Assembly (NCBI GenBank): GCA_007694905.1
Contig: REEU01000202.1
Span: 1 to 33,576, forward strand
DNA from: Gammaproteobacteria bacterium
Lineage (GTDB): Bacteria > Pseudomonadota > Gammaproteobacteria > Pseudomonadales > Azotimanducaceae
Reading direction: 5' to 3'
DNA: 33,576 bases
The notes under the pieces are model-generated. The model worked only from the letters and a program-made list of their open reading frames with translations, was not told the origin of the DNA and did no database searches. A program made the translations under genes and the position numbers. Below, piece by piece: positions 23,148-31,651 of this stretch (position 1 is the stretch's first letter; each line of letters starts with the position of its first letter).

Positions 23148-24653
23148 TCAAACGGAGAGGATGCCCGCGTAGGTCTCTCGCAGCAGCGCCTTCTGCACCT
23201 TACCCATGGCGTTTCGGGGCAGTTCGTCCGTGCGCAGCACGCGTCGCGGGACCTTGAAAGCTGCCAGCCTTGCTCTCAGCTCTGCGATGACCCGTTCCTC
23301 CCCAGGCCAGTCATCGCCGGCCACCACGAGCGCAATCACCGCCTCGCCGAAGTCGGCATGGGGAACGCCGACCACCGCCGCTTCCTCAATGCCGGAAAGT
23401 TGATTGATCTCGAACTCGATCTCGCGCGGATAAATGTTCAGCCCCCCGCTGATGATCAGGTCCTTGTGACGGCCAACAATGCTCACTCGGCCATCTGCAC
23501 CCTGCTCCGCCAGATCTCCGGTCACGAACCAGCCTTCACGGAACTCCGCCGCCGTCCGCTCCGGTTGCTGCCAGTAGCCCTGGAACACGTTCGGACCACG
23601 GATTTCGAGTACGCCCACCCCTTCCACGATCACCTTCTCCTGCTCCGGGCAGCGGAGTCTGACGTCCACGTCCGGCAGTGGATAGCCGACGGTCCCGGCC
23701 ACGCGCTCTCCATGCAGCGGATTCGAAGTGATCATGCCTGCCTCCGTCATACCATAGCGCTCGAGGATGCGCTGGCCTGTACGTGCCTCGAATGCCGCGA
23801 ACGTCTCCGGGAGCAGCGGTGCGGATCCGGAGATGAACACACGCATGTGCTCGCTGCGACTGCGATCGAAGCGCTGATCAGCGAGCAACCGAACATAGAA
23901 GGTCGGCACCCCCATCAGTACCGATGCCTCCGGCAGCGCTGCCAGCACGGCGTCCACGTCGAAGCGAGGCAGCAGCAGGATTCGCGACGGTTCCAGCAGT
24001 GCGCAGTGCAGCGCCACGAACAGACCATGCACGTGATAGATCGGCAGCGCATGGAGCAGCACGTCATCCGCCTGCCAGCCCCAGATGGAGCGCAAGGTGG
24101 CCGCGTTTGCGAACAGGTTGCCGTGGGTCAGCATGGCGCCTTTCGAGCGCCCGGTGGTTCCCGAGGTGTACACGATGGCCGCCAGGTCGTCGTCGCCCCG
24201 GTGCCGGAGCGGAGCTGTTTCAATGGACTGCTCCAGCGCCGCCATGAGCGTGCCGCGGCCGTCTGCGCCCAGGCTAAATGTCGCCGCCACCCCCAGGCGC
24301 AAGCCCATCACCTCGAGGCTCTCAAGGCGCCGGGGATCGCAAACCAGGACGCGCGGTTGCGCGTCTTTGAGGAAGTACTCGAGCTCAGCGTCGGTGTAAG
24401 CGGTGTTGAGCGGCACGAAAATCGCGCCGATACGCAGCACAGCCAGGTACAGCACGATGTTCTCAGACGACTTCTCCACCTGAACGGTGACCCGGTCCCC
24501 TGCCTCAACGCCAGCAGCAGCCAGGACGCGCGCACAACGAGCCACGGCCTCGTGCAGCGCCGCATGGGTCCAGCGCGCGCCTGACGGCAGACTGATCGCA
24601 ACATCGTCCTGATGATGGTCTGCAGCCTCGAAGATGCGCTGATAGAGATTCAT
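23148..24653 (-). CDS. matB: AMP-forming acyl-CoA synthetase, malonyl-CoA synthetase-like
   Basis: 501 residues of the ANL superfamily. Motifs: P-loop AIVYTSGTTGRSKGAM, ALPIYHVHGLFVALH, GVPTFYVRLL, ILERYGMTEAGM, VTGDLAEQGADGRVSIVGRHKDLIISGG and the catalytic Lys near the end (ELPRNAMGKVQKALL). The length and the HVHGLFVALH and ERYGMTEAGM segments resemble MatB malonyl-CoA synthetases, which make malonyl-CoA from malonate, ATP and CoA. No matA or matC lies beside it, so the malonate assignment is probable rather than certain. The ATG at 24653 is used; the open frame upstream to 24731 runs into the palindromic repeat and is not protein-like. Confidence 0.82.
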   Translation of the reverse strand: MNLYQRIFEAADHHQDDVAISLPSGARWTHAALHEAVARCARVLAAAGVEAGDRVTVQVEKSSENIVLYLAVLRIGAIFVPLNTAYTDAELEYFLKDAQPRVLVCDPRRLESLEVMGLRLGVAATFSLGADGRGTLMAALEQSIETAPLRHRGDDDLAAIVYTSGTTGRSKGAMLTHGNLFANAATLRSIWGWQADDVLLHALPIYHVHGLFVALHCALLEPSRILLLPRFDVDAVLAALPEASVLMGVPTFYVRLLADQRFDRSRSEHMRVFISGSAPLLPETFAAFEARTGQRILERYGMTEAGMITSNPLHGERVAGTVGYPLPDVDVRLRCPEQEKVIVEGVGVLEIRGPNVFQGYWQQPERTAAEFREGWFVTGDLAEQGADGRVSIVGRHKDLIISGGLNIYPREIEFEINQLSGIEEAAVVGVPHADFGEAVIALVVAGDDWPGEERVIAELRARLAAFKVPRRVLRTDELPRNAMGKVQKALLRETYAGILSV

Positions 24654-24674
24654 CGACGGCGTCCCATTGGGGTC

Positions 24675-24854
24675 AACCCGCAAATCTCGCCAATGCGCGA
24701 AGCGAGGTCGTGGAGATGCCGGGAAAGACAAGGCGCGCGAGAGTTCGGGAGCGCAGGCGTACTATCCAGTACGTCGAGCACCCGGACCGAGCGCAACGAT
24801 GGATTTGCCGGTATATCCGCGGCCGCAGCCGTGAGTCGGTGAGATTTGCGGGTT
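24675..24854. repeat. 180-bp palindromic, MITE-like element
   Basis: The ends are a perfect 14-bp inverted repeat, AACCCGCAAATCTC (24675-24688) and GAGATTTGCGGGTT (24841-24854), extending to 16 of 17. The middle is CGTACT-ATCC-AGTACG (24758-24773), centred within one base of the element's centre. The two halves also match in between (for example GGAGATGCCGGGAAA against GGATATACCGGCAAA after reverse complementing), so the whole element is one long imperfect hairpin. It has no coding capacity and fills nearly all of the space between divergent matB and tauE genes. No clear target duplication was found. It is the shape of a MITE or REP-type repeat; copies elsewhere in the genome are expected but cannot be seen here. 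Confidence 0.7.
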
Positions 24855-24881
24855 AGACTGTGTATTCTGCTCGGAGACTGC

Positions 24882-25709
24882 ATGGCACCTCTCGACCCCT
24901 CGTTGCTTCTGGCCTGTGCCGCCACCGGGCTCGTCGCTGGCGTGCTAGGTGGCATGCTCGGCATCGGCGGCGGGATCGTGATCGTACCCGCGCTGCTGCT
25001 TCTGTTCGATGCCCGCGGGGTCGACATGGCCATTGCCGCACCCATGGCCGTCGCCACGTCGCTTGCGAGCATCATCTTCACGTCCATGGCTGCCGCACGC
25101 GCTCAGATCCGGCGCAATGCTGTGGAGTGGCCGGTGGTGCGTCGCTGGGCACTGTTTCTCATTCTCGGCAGTCTCGCCAGTGGCCAGGTTGCGAAACTGT
25201 TTCCTGCCGGGGCCTTGACCATCTTCATCGGCTGCTTTCTGGCTCTGGCAGCCTGCGTCATGTTCGCCGACTGGCGGCCCGCGCCGCATCGAAGCCTGCC
25301 CGGGTCCGTGCCGAACGCGGGCCTCGGTTTCGGCGCCGGTCTGGTCTCGGGCCTCGCAGGTATCGGTGGCGGCAACGTCATCGTGCCTACTCTGGTCTAC
25401 TTCAACGTCCCCGTGCTGCGGGCCGCTGCCACAGCCAGCACGCTCGGCGTCCCCATTGCCCTGTTCGGCAGCCTCGGTTACGTGATCGCCGGTTGGGGCG
25501 ACGCACGACTGCCCGCAGCGACTGCCGGATTCGTTCATCTGCCTGCAGCAGTGGCCATCATTGCGCTCTCGGTATTCGGCGCCCCGATGGGCGTGGCGCT
25601 GGCCCATCGGCTGCCCGCCCGGCTGCTCAAGCGCGTGTTCGCCTTGCTGCTGATTGCGGCCGCTGCACGCGTGCTCTACAGCGGCTTTACCGCCTTGGGA
25701 TGGCTCTGA
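24882..25709 (+). CDS. TauE/SafE family sulfite or anion exporter
   Basis: 275 residues with about eight hydrophobic helices. The two internal repeats of the family are plain: GMLGIGGGIVIVPALLLLF (about residue 24) and GLAGIGGGNVIVPTLVYF in the second half. TauE/SafE proteins export sulfite, sulfoacetate or related organosulfur anions; which one is unknown. The ATG at 24882 has GGAG five bases upstream; the frame is open to a TTG at 24846, inside the palindromic repeat, and is rejected. Its promoter must lie within or next to that repeat. It converges with pyruvate kinase, four bases apart. Confidence 0.9.
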   Translation: MAPLDPSLLLACAATGLVAGVLGGMLGIGGGIVIVPALLLLFDARGVDMAIAAPMAVATSLASIIFTSMAAARAQIRRNAVEWPVVRRWALFLILGSLASGQVAKLFPAGALTIFIGCFLALAACVMFADWRPAPHRSLPGSVPNAGLGFGAGLVSGLAGIGGGNVIVPTLVYFNVPVLRAAATASTLGVPIALFGSLGYVIAGWGDARLPAATAGFVHLPAAVAIIALSVFGAPMGVALAHRLPARLLKRVFALLLIAAAARVLYSGFTALGWL

Positions 25710-25713
25710 AGCG

Positions 25714-27114
25714 TCAGGGCACGCTGCGGACCTGGATCGCGTCCACGCCGTGACCGACCAGAACATCCGAAAGCACCACGACCTGATCGCCCGACGCGAA
25801 TCCCTCGCGCTCCACCAGCACGCTCATCGCAGTGTGCAGGGTCTTTTCCGGATCCTTGCTGAACGCAGTCCGATGGGAGACCAGATGCCGATTAAGCATG
25901 AGGCGCCGGCGGGTGCCGCTGTCATTGGTGAAGGCGTAGATGGGCACGTTGTCCGGATGGCAGGCAGTCACGTGGTCCGCCATGATTCCGCGCCGGGTGA
26001 TGACCAGAATGCCTTTCAGGCCGATGGACTCCGCCAGGTCCACCGCCGCCTTCGCAAGATGCCGCTTTTCACTGTCCAGGCGCAGGTTGCGGACAAAACC
26101 GAGGCCAGGAAAACGCTCGCTTGAGCACGCGATGGCATCGAGGTACTCCACACAGCGCACCGGATACTTCCCCACTGAGGTTTCGCCCGACAGCATGACC
26201 GCATCCACCTCCTCGTAGACGGCGTTGGCAACATCCGTGACTTCCGCCCGGGTCGGAATCGGATTGGCAATCATGGACTCGAGAAGGTGCGTTGCGACGA
26301 TCACGCGCTTGCCGGCTTCCTGGCAGAGCCTGACGATACGCCGCTGCACGTTAGGCAACTCTGCCAGGTCGATCTCAACTCCGAGATCCCCGCGCGCCAC
26401 CATGACGCCGTCGGACACCCGGATGATCTCCTCAAGGTTGGATACACCCTCCGCATCCTCGATCTTGGCAATGACCTTGACCTTGTTGGCCTTGCTGCCG
26501 AGCCGCGCCCGAAGCTGAATGACATCTTCGCTCCTGCGGACAAATGACAGGGCGATGAAATCGAGTTCCTGCTCGATGCCGAACTCGATATCGGCCGCAT
26601 CCTTCTCGGTGATGGCCGGCAGATTCACCCGTATTCCAGGCAGATTCACGTGCTTCTTCGATCCCAGAACGCCGCCATCCAGGACTTTGCAGGTGAGGTG
26701 ACCCCCATGCTTGGACAGCACTTCGAGGTTGATCAGGCCGTTGTCCACCGTGATGCGGTCGCCCACGCCCACCGCTTCCACCAGCTCCCCGTAGTTCACA
26801 TGAATGGAACTCTGCTCCACGTCCTCCTTGTCACGCACGGACACGGAGATGATTTCACCAGACACCAGGTTCAGATCGTTCGGCAGGTCACCGGTACGGA
26901 TTTCCGGACCCTGCGTGTCCAGCAGGATGGGGACCGGATAGCGCACTTTTCGATTCAGTGTCCGGATCCAGTTGATCACCTTGGTCGCGGATGCGTGATC
27001 GGCGTGGGACATGTTCAGCCGGACTACGTTCATGCCCGCCCGGTAAAGCCGTTCGAGCATCGGATAGCTCGCGGTTGCAGGGCCGATGGTGCAGATGATC
27101 TTGGTCTTGCGCAT
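25714..27114 (-). CDS. pyk: Pyruvate kinase
   Basis: 466 residues, standard length. Motifs: RKTKIICTIGPAT at the N-terminus, NVVRLNMSHAD, ILLDTQGPEIRTGDLP, the catalytic Lys in VKVIAKIEDAEGVSNL, Mg-binding VMVARGDLGVEI, and substrate-loop VIVATHLLESMIANPIPTRAEVTDVANAV, followed by AVMLSGETSVGKYP. Note THLLESM where most enzymes have TQMLESM. It converts phosphoenolpyruvate and ADP to pyruvate and ATP. The ATG at 27114 lies inside the open frame of the upstream helicase gene, which overlaps the first 227 nt of pyk in another frame. The ribosome site (GGGA) is weak, so coupling to helicase translation is possible. Confidence 0.95.
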   Translation of the reverse strand: MRKTKIICTIGPATASYPMLERLYRAGMNVVRLNMSHADHASATKVINWIRTLNRKVRYPVPILLDTQGPEIRTGDLPNDLNLVSGEIISVSVRDKEDVEQSSIHVNYGELVEAVGVGDRITVDNGLINLEVLSKHGGHLTCKVLDGGVLGSKKHVNLPGIRVNLPAITEKDAADIEFGIEQELDFIALSFVRRSEDVIQLRARLGSKANKVKVIAKIEDAEGVSNLEEIIRVSDGVMVARGDLGVEIDLAELPNVQRRIVRLCQEAGKRVIVATHLLESMIANPIPTRAEVTDVANAVYEEVDAVMLSGETSVGKYPVRCVEYLDAIACSSERFPGLGFVRNLRLDSEKRHLAKAAVDLAESIGLKGILVITRRGIMADHVTACHPDNVPIYAFTNDSGTRRRLMLNRHLVSHRTAFSKDPEKTLHTAMSVLVEREGFASGDQVVVLSDVLVGHGVDAIQVRSVP

Positions 27115-29488
27115 GCTGATCCCGTCTTTCGTTCATGGCAGGGTGGTGGGCCCAGAAAGCCGTCACCGCTTCGCCCACACCCGCGCAACCGGTCTCGGAA
27201 ACGATCCAATCCGGGCGCAGCAGGCGACGATAGCCGGGCTGTGCCAGACGGCAGTCCACGAGGCAGAGCGTACCGACATCGCGTCCGCTGCGGATCAGTC
27301 GGCCTGCAGCCTGCAGCAGGCGGGTGATGGCGGGTATCCGGTAGGCGACATCGAACCCGTCGACGCCATGATAGTCCCGTATCGCCCTGCGTTCGACATC
27401 AGGTGGCGGCATGGGCAGCCCGGCAACGACGACGCCCACCAGCTGCTCACCGGCCAGATCCACGCCCTCGCCGAAGATACCTCCGGCGATGGCGAAGGCG
27501 ATACGGGTCCGGCCATCAGGTCGCGATAACGCATCCAGGAACTCGCGGCGACCCGCTTCGTCCATCTCCGGACGCTGACACAGGCAGGACGCATCCGGCA
27601 GGGCCGCTTCCGCCCGCTCCGCCACCGCAGCACTGAGCGTGCGAAGGAACGCAAAGGACGGTACGAACACAAGATGATGACCCGGCCGTGCGTGCGCCAG
27701 GTCGATGATCAGCTGTGCCAGCGCCGGGGTGGACGCCGCGCGCGCCCGGTGGCGCAGGTCCAGATCGCCGACCAGTAACACCTGCTGATGACTGGGCGGA
27801 AATGGGTTTCCGAGTCGCAGCGTGCGTGTCTGCTGCGGTAGCCCCAGCACCCGGATCAGATGCTCCGAGGACGCCAGCGTGGCGGAGAACAGCACCAACC
27901 CCTTCCAGCGCGCCTGCTCGCGGGCCAGGGGCGCGGCCGGGGTCAGGCAGCGCAGCGCCATGCGAGTCGCACCCGGATCTGAAAACTGGACCGTTACTCG
28001 CCAGGCATCTGGTGCGGCCTGTACTTCCCGCCAGATCGTCCACCAGCGCAGCAGCGACCCATAGGTTCCGCGGCAGCGCGCAAACAGGCCTCCTGCCGGA
28101 GCATGCCCCAGCCAGTCACCCAGTTCCGACAGCAGGCGTTCCAGCTGCTCTGCCAGCGGGGTGAGATCGGCGAGCGCAGGCGCCGCAGGACACGTTTCCA
28201 GCTGTCGCGCCATGCGTTCCAGTCCTTGACCCAGCGCTGCGGCGCTGCCACGCAGATCCACGCCCAGTGTCCGCAACGCATGACTGTCGAGCGCTGCGGA
28301 GAACATCTCCCGTGCCCGATCCTCCAGATTGTGGGCCTCGTCGATCAGCACAGCCGCCCCGCCCTCATCGGGATCGAGCAAGGCGCGCTGCCGGGCAAAC
28401 GGATCGAGGCCATGGTTCATGTCGGCAATGACCACGTCAGACCAGCGGGCCGCATCCTTTTGCAACGCGGCCGGGCAGACCTGATGCGTGCCCGCAACCC
28501 GGCGGGTTCGCTCAGCATCGATGACGCAGGGCTGCTGCGCATGATCTGTTGCCAGCAATTCACCCAGGGCGGCCCGCCGTCGGTCGTAGTAGCCCCGTGC
28601 GTAGGGGCAGGCACTGCCATTGCACGGCGTTCCTGGAAGAAAACAGAGCGTCTCCCTGGCCCTCAGGTCCAGGGTCCGCAGCACCGCGCCCTCTGCTTCG
28701 AGCTGTGCGACCGCCTGCAGGGCGCTGGCGCGCCCGGGTCCGCGGGCCGTCAGATACATCAGTCTGGCGGCATCGATTTCAGGCAATCGCCGCAGGGCGC
28801 CATAGAGCACGGCAACAGTCTTGCCGATACCCGTCGGCGCCTCGGCCAGCAGCGGCTCGCCCGTACCCAGCACCTTCCAGACCGCGCCCGCGAGGCTTCG
28901 TTGGCCGGTTCGAAAAGCGCCGTGAGGAAAACTCAGCGCTCTCAGGGACGCATCACGCGCCCGGCGCCGGCTGGCAGCTCCAAGCAGCCAACCGGCGTAG
29001 GCGCGGCAGGTGGTGTCGAAGAAGTCCTCGAGCTCGGCTCGCGACCAGGTGTGTTCGATATCGCTGGCCACCTCGGAGTCCGCTTCGAGATAGCGTACCC
29101 GTGTGAGCAGCAACTCAGCGTCGCTGCGCCGTGCGAACAACGCTGCATACAGACCCGCCTGCGCGTCATGGACCTTGCCGCGCTGTTGCCGCAGGGACTG
29201 CAGGTCGCCGCGAAACGTCTTGATTTCCTCCACCACCGGTACCGCAGCGGACAGATCGATGCCGTCAGCGCGGCCCGCGATCAGAAGCTCAATGTCTCCC
29301 TCTTCCCAGCCCCCCTCCAGATTCACTTCACGCAGGTAGCGCGTCCGCTGTCCCGCCTGATGGGCCTGCTGGCGTCGCAAGCCCTCGATGGGACGCACCA
29401 TGGGGCCGCCGCGTCCGCCGAGATCGCCTGCGGCATGAACGAAATCAGCAACGTGGCCAACGGAGGCACGGAAACGCAAGAGGTTCAT
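26888..29488 (-). CDS. PD-(D/E)XK nuclease - XPD/DinG-type helicase
   Basis: 866 residues. N-terminal PD-(D/E)XK nuclease-like domain: Asp75 in GRADGID, Glu88-x-Lys90 in VVEEIKTF and a downstream Gln. Superfamily 2 helicase with iron-sulfur cluster: Walker A EAPTGIGKTVAV (218-229), four cysteines at 282, 289, 294 and 338, DEAH box LIDEAHNLED (381-390), and motif VI QAAGRLIRSGRD. The ATG at 29488 overlaps the stop of the FAN1-like gene (ATGA), so the two proteins are made together, a known genome-maintenance pairing. Residues 1-791 end before the pyk start; the last 75 (HDQHAQDQ-like, low-complexity basic) are read from pyk sequence in a shifted frame. The family normally ends near residue 790, so the tail is probably a lost-stop extension. 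Confidence 0.9.
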   Translation of the reverse strand: MNLLRFRASVGHVADFVHAAGDLGGRGGPMVRPIEGLRRQQAHQAGQRTRYLREVNLEGGWEEGDIELLIAGRADGIDLSAAVPVVEEIKTFRGDLQSLRQQRGKVHDAQAGLYAALFARRSDAELLLTRVRYLEADSEVASDIEHTWSRAELEDFFDTTCRAYAGWLLGAASRRRARDASLRALSFPHGAFRTGQRSLAGAVWKVLGTGEPLLAEAPTGIGKTVAVLYGALRRLPEIDAARLMYLTARGPGRASALQAVAQLEAEGAVLRTLDLRARETLCFLPGTPCNGSACPYARGYYDRRRAALGELLATDHAQQPCVIDAERTRRVAGTHQVCPAALQKDAARWSDVVIADMNHGLDPFARQRALLDPDEGGAAVLIDEAHNLEDRAREMFSAALDSHALRTLGVDLRGSAAALGQGLERMARQLETCPAAPALADLTPLAEQLERLLSELGDWLGHAPAGGLFARCRGTYGSLLRWWTIWREVQAAPDAWRVTVQFSDPGATRMALRCLTPAAPLAREQARWKGLVLFSATLASSEHLIRVLGLPQQTRTLRLGNPFPPSHQQVLLVGDLDLRHRARAASTPALAQLIIDLAHARPGHHLVFVPSFAFLRTLSAAVAERAEAALPDASCLCQRPEMDEAGRREFLDALSRPDGRTRIAFAIAGGIFGEGVDLAGEQLVGVVVAGLPMPPPDVERRAIRDYHGVDGFDVAYRIPAITRLLQAAGRLIRSGRDVGTLCLVDCRLAQPGYRRLLRPDWIVSETGCAGVGEAVTAFWAHHPAMNERRDQHAQDQDHLHHRPCNRELSDARTALPGGHERSPAEHVPRRSRIRDQGDQLDPDTESKSALSGPHPAGHAGSGNPYR

Positions 29489-31131
29489 GCCCAGCGCACC
29501 TCGAGCACATGGGCCGGCATGCGGGCAGCGACCAGCGCTTCCATCCATCTGCGCTGTTCCGGTCGCAGCACGTCGCCAGGCCCCTTCACTTCCATGAACG
29601 TAAAGCAGCGCGGCGCATCCCCGAGCACCAGGAGATCAGGAAAGCCGCGCCGCAGCAGTGCCGGGGCCCGCAGTGCGGTATCGCAGAGCCAGGCCCGCGT
29701 CGCAGGCGGCAGCACGACGAGCATGCCGCGCACATCAGCGGTGGTGAATCGGAACCAGGGCACCAGCGCGTTCACGGTTCCGTGCCGATTCTCCCAGACC
29801 GCAATGAGGTCTTCCGTCGTGATCGTTCCTGTGGCCACTTCCTGCAGTCGACGGCTGATGGCGGCAGCGCGCCTGCGGCGGAAGCCAGGATCGAACAGGT
29901 CGAGGGGACCACTTTGGAACGGCTGCACGAACGCGCCGGGAAGCGGATCAAAAATGACGTCCCAGAATGCCAGTCCGACCAGGAGCCCGATGAGCCCGTT
30001 CTCCACGTGCAGCGCCCGGCCGCCGCCGTGAGCCAGGATACCCATGACGACCTGCTCGATGCGCTGCTCGGGATCCATGCGCGGCAGCGTCATCCTGCGG
30101 CGCGGCAACGCGCCGTTGCGGACACGAGCTCGGCAGCGCGCCGTCAGCGGATCGAAGCGGGCGCTGAAGTCGGCTTCGCCATCCGAGCCCGGATCCTGTG
30201 CCAGCTGCTGTTGTGCCATGGCGGCCGCTTTGGTCTTGCCCAGGCGGGCCAGAAGGCGGCAGCGTGCTTCCCGTGCCGGCGGTCCGGATGCATGTTCAAG
30301 GACGGCCAGCGCCCGCTCATCGCGGCCCAGGCGCCGCCAGGCATCCGCCAGGCGGCTGAGCGCGCGATTGCGACGCGCCTCCGTCGGCGCTGCAACGGCC
30401 GCCTCCGCCAGTACGCCCTCCACCGCCAGCAGCTCGGTTGCGTCGGCAGACCCTGCGCGCCGATCGCAATGGGTCGCGAGCGCGTCCGCTGCGCGCAGGC
30501 AGGCCAGGTCGCGACGCACCTCCGCCGGGCTGCGCCACGGCAAGCTGGGCATCAGGGTCACCTGCTCGAATCGGAGCACGCCCAGATCAGCCAGAATGAA
30601 CGCCACCAGGCCCTGACGGCCGTTGCCGAAGTACAGCAGACGCAGGAGCTCCAGTTCCTCAACGCCCAGCAGACGCAGGGCCTCCGGTAGCGGCGGGCCT
30701 GATTCAGGGCCGTGCTGCAGACAGGCCTGCAAACGCTGTGGCCGGCGCGCTTGCCGAATCCAGCTACGGGGTCGCCGATCAGCAAGACGTTCGGCGAGTT
30801 CTTCTTGGCGCAACAGCCCGATGCGCTCGCGCCAGGCCGCCGGCCCAGACAGCGCGCCGAGTCCGCCCAGACACAGCGCCAGTACCGCCGGCCAGGCGGG
30901 CCCTACTTCCGGGTAACTCAGCCGGTCAATTCTGAACAATGGCCCCCGACGCATCATTAGACGGACGTAGAGTCGCCTCGCAGCCAGCGGTAGACGTCGG
31001 AACCGCGCCATGAAGCACCGTGTCGAGTCATCGATCAGATGGCCGTGGTGCGCCTCCACCCAGCCCAGCAGGTGCTCCAGATTCGTCAGGTAATAGTTCG
31101 CAGCTGGCATGGAGCACCCAGGCATGGTCAT
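29485..31131 (-). CDS. FAN1-type VRR-NUC structure-specific nuclease
   Basis: 548 residues. The N-terminus YYLTNLEHLLGWVEAHHG is typical of bacterial FAN1. A SAP-like/DNA-binding region (PLFRIDRLSYPEVG and following) and TPR-like helices (RALSRLADAWRRLGRDERALAVLEHA) make up the middle. The C-terminal VRR-NUC domain has Glu377 (HVENGLIG), Asp499 (RRGFPDLLVL), Glu514-x-Lys516 (FMEVKGPGD) and Gln526, an intact metal-dependent nuclease site. FAN1 cuts 5' flaps and helps unhook interstrand cross-links. The gene is followed by the nuclease-helicase with an ATGA overlap. Three in-frame ATGs (31131, 31125, 31110) compete; none has a clear ribosome site. Confidence 0.9.
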   Translation of the reverse strand: MTMPGCSMPAANYYLTNLEHLLGWVEAHHGHLIDDSTRCFMARFRRLPLAARRLYVRLMMRRGPLFRIDRLSYPEVGPAWPAVLALCLGGLGALSGPAAWRERIGLLRQEELAERLADRRPRSWIRQARRPQRLQACLQHGPESGPPLPEALRLLGVEELELLRLLYFGNGRQGLVAFILADLGVLRFEQVTLMPSLPWRSPAEVRRDLACLRAADALATHCDRRAGSADATELLAVEGVLAEAAVAAPTEARRNRALSRLADAWRRLGRDERALAVLEHASGPPAREARCRLLARLGKTKAAAMAQQQLAQDPGSDGEADFSARFDPLTARCRARVRNGALPRRRMTLPRMDPEQRIEQVVMGILAHGGGRALHVENGLIGLLVGLAFWDVIFDPLPGAFVQPFQSGPLDLFDPGFRRRRAAAISRRLQEVATGTITTEDLIAVWENRHGTVNALVPWFRFTTADVRGMLVVLPPATRAWLCDTALRAPALLRRGFPDLLVLGDAPRCFTFMEVKGPGDVLRPEQRRWMEALVAARMPAHVLEVRWA

Positions 31132-31147
31132 GCGTACAGTAACGCAT
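31130..31147. promoter_or_regulatory. Inverted repeat at the FAN1-like gene start
   Basis: ATGCGT-ACAGTA-ACGCAT, perfect 6-bp arms. It covers the first possible start codon of the FAN1-like gene. It could be an operator or a leader hairpin, or be chance. Confidence 0.25.
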
Positions 31148-31262
31148 CTCCCAACCTTCCGAACAGCGCGGACGCCTCACGCTGGAGTCACGATGTTGGT
31201 TCCGGCCGCTCGGCCTCTGGTCACCAAGCCAAAACGCTCTGAGGCTTGATCTGCGTCAGGCA

Positions 31263-31280
31263 CTGTAACGTTCCTGTAAC
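31263..31280 (+). promoter_or_regulatory. Pho box (PhoB binding site)
   Basis: CTGTAAC-GTTC-CTGTAAC: two identical 7-bp direct repeats separated by 4 bases, the exact geometry of PhoB boxes (consensus CTGTCAT-N4-CTGTCAT). A TAATGA lies 15 bases further downstream as a possible -10. It points toward the OprP-like porin gene, fitting phosphate control, but lies about 410 bases from its start codon. Confidence 0.6.
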
Positions 31281-31472
31281 CCGTCGCTGCGAAGGTAATG
31301 ATGGCGCCGCGACGAGCGCATTGCTCGGGACCGTTACCGACTGTGCGCTCACCGGGAGCGTCCAGGTGAGTCTGGACCACCCGTCCGACCACCAAACTGT
31401 ATTTCATCGCCGTACACGCGTTGCCCTTGACCCGAGTCAATGGCTGCTTATGACCAGGGTGTTAGCGTCACC

Positions 31473-31493
31473 TGAGCAATCCACATGTGCTCA
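31473..31493. promoter_or_regulatory. Inverted repeat TGAGCA-N9-TGCTCA
   Basis: Six-bp arms with an internal CACATGTG palindrome. It sits midway between the Pho box and the porin start, so it may be a regulator site or part of a leader structure. Confidence 0.25.
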
Positions 31494-31639
31494 ATTTGAA
31501 CGAGAAGCGGCCAACAACGCGCCAACAATGAGAGGCTGCCGCAGCGGAGCTGCCCATGTCGTTACCACCGTCGACGGCGAGCCTGGAACGCGATGCAGCC
31601 GAAGTCGACGCAATGGCGGCGGCTGTCTTCTTACCGGGA

Positions 31640-31651
31640 TTCGAGCTCGAA
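31640..31651. promoter_or_regulatory. Perfect palindrome TTCGAGCTCGAA
   Basis: Twelve-base perfect palindrome 42 bases upstream of the porin ATG, a position where an operator could act on a proximal promoter. No family of regulator is recognised. Confidence 0.25.

Noticed and set aside
23127-24584. 485-codon open frame on the + strand
   Set aside because: Antisense to the MatB-like ligase, whose motifs are intact; composition (His, Arg, Gln rich) is that of a shadow.
28103-30031. 642-codon open frame on the + strand
   Set aside because: Lies opposite the helicase and FAN1-like genes, is rich in Arg, Gln and Ala, and has no family motif. It is a shadow of high-GC genes.
29509-30690. 393-codon open frame on the + strand
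   Set aside because: Antisense to the FAN1-like gene; low-complexity basic composition.
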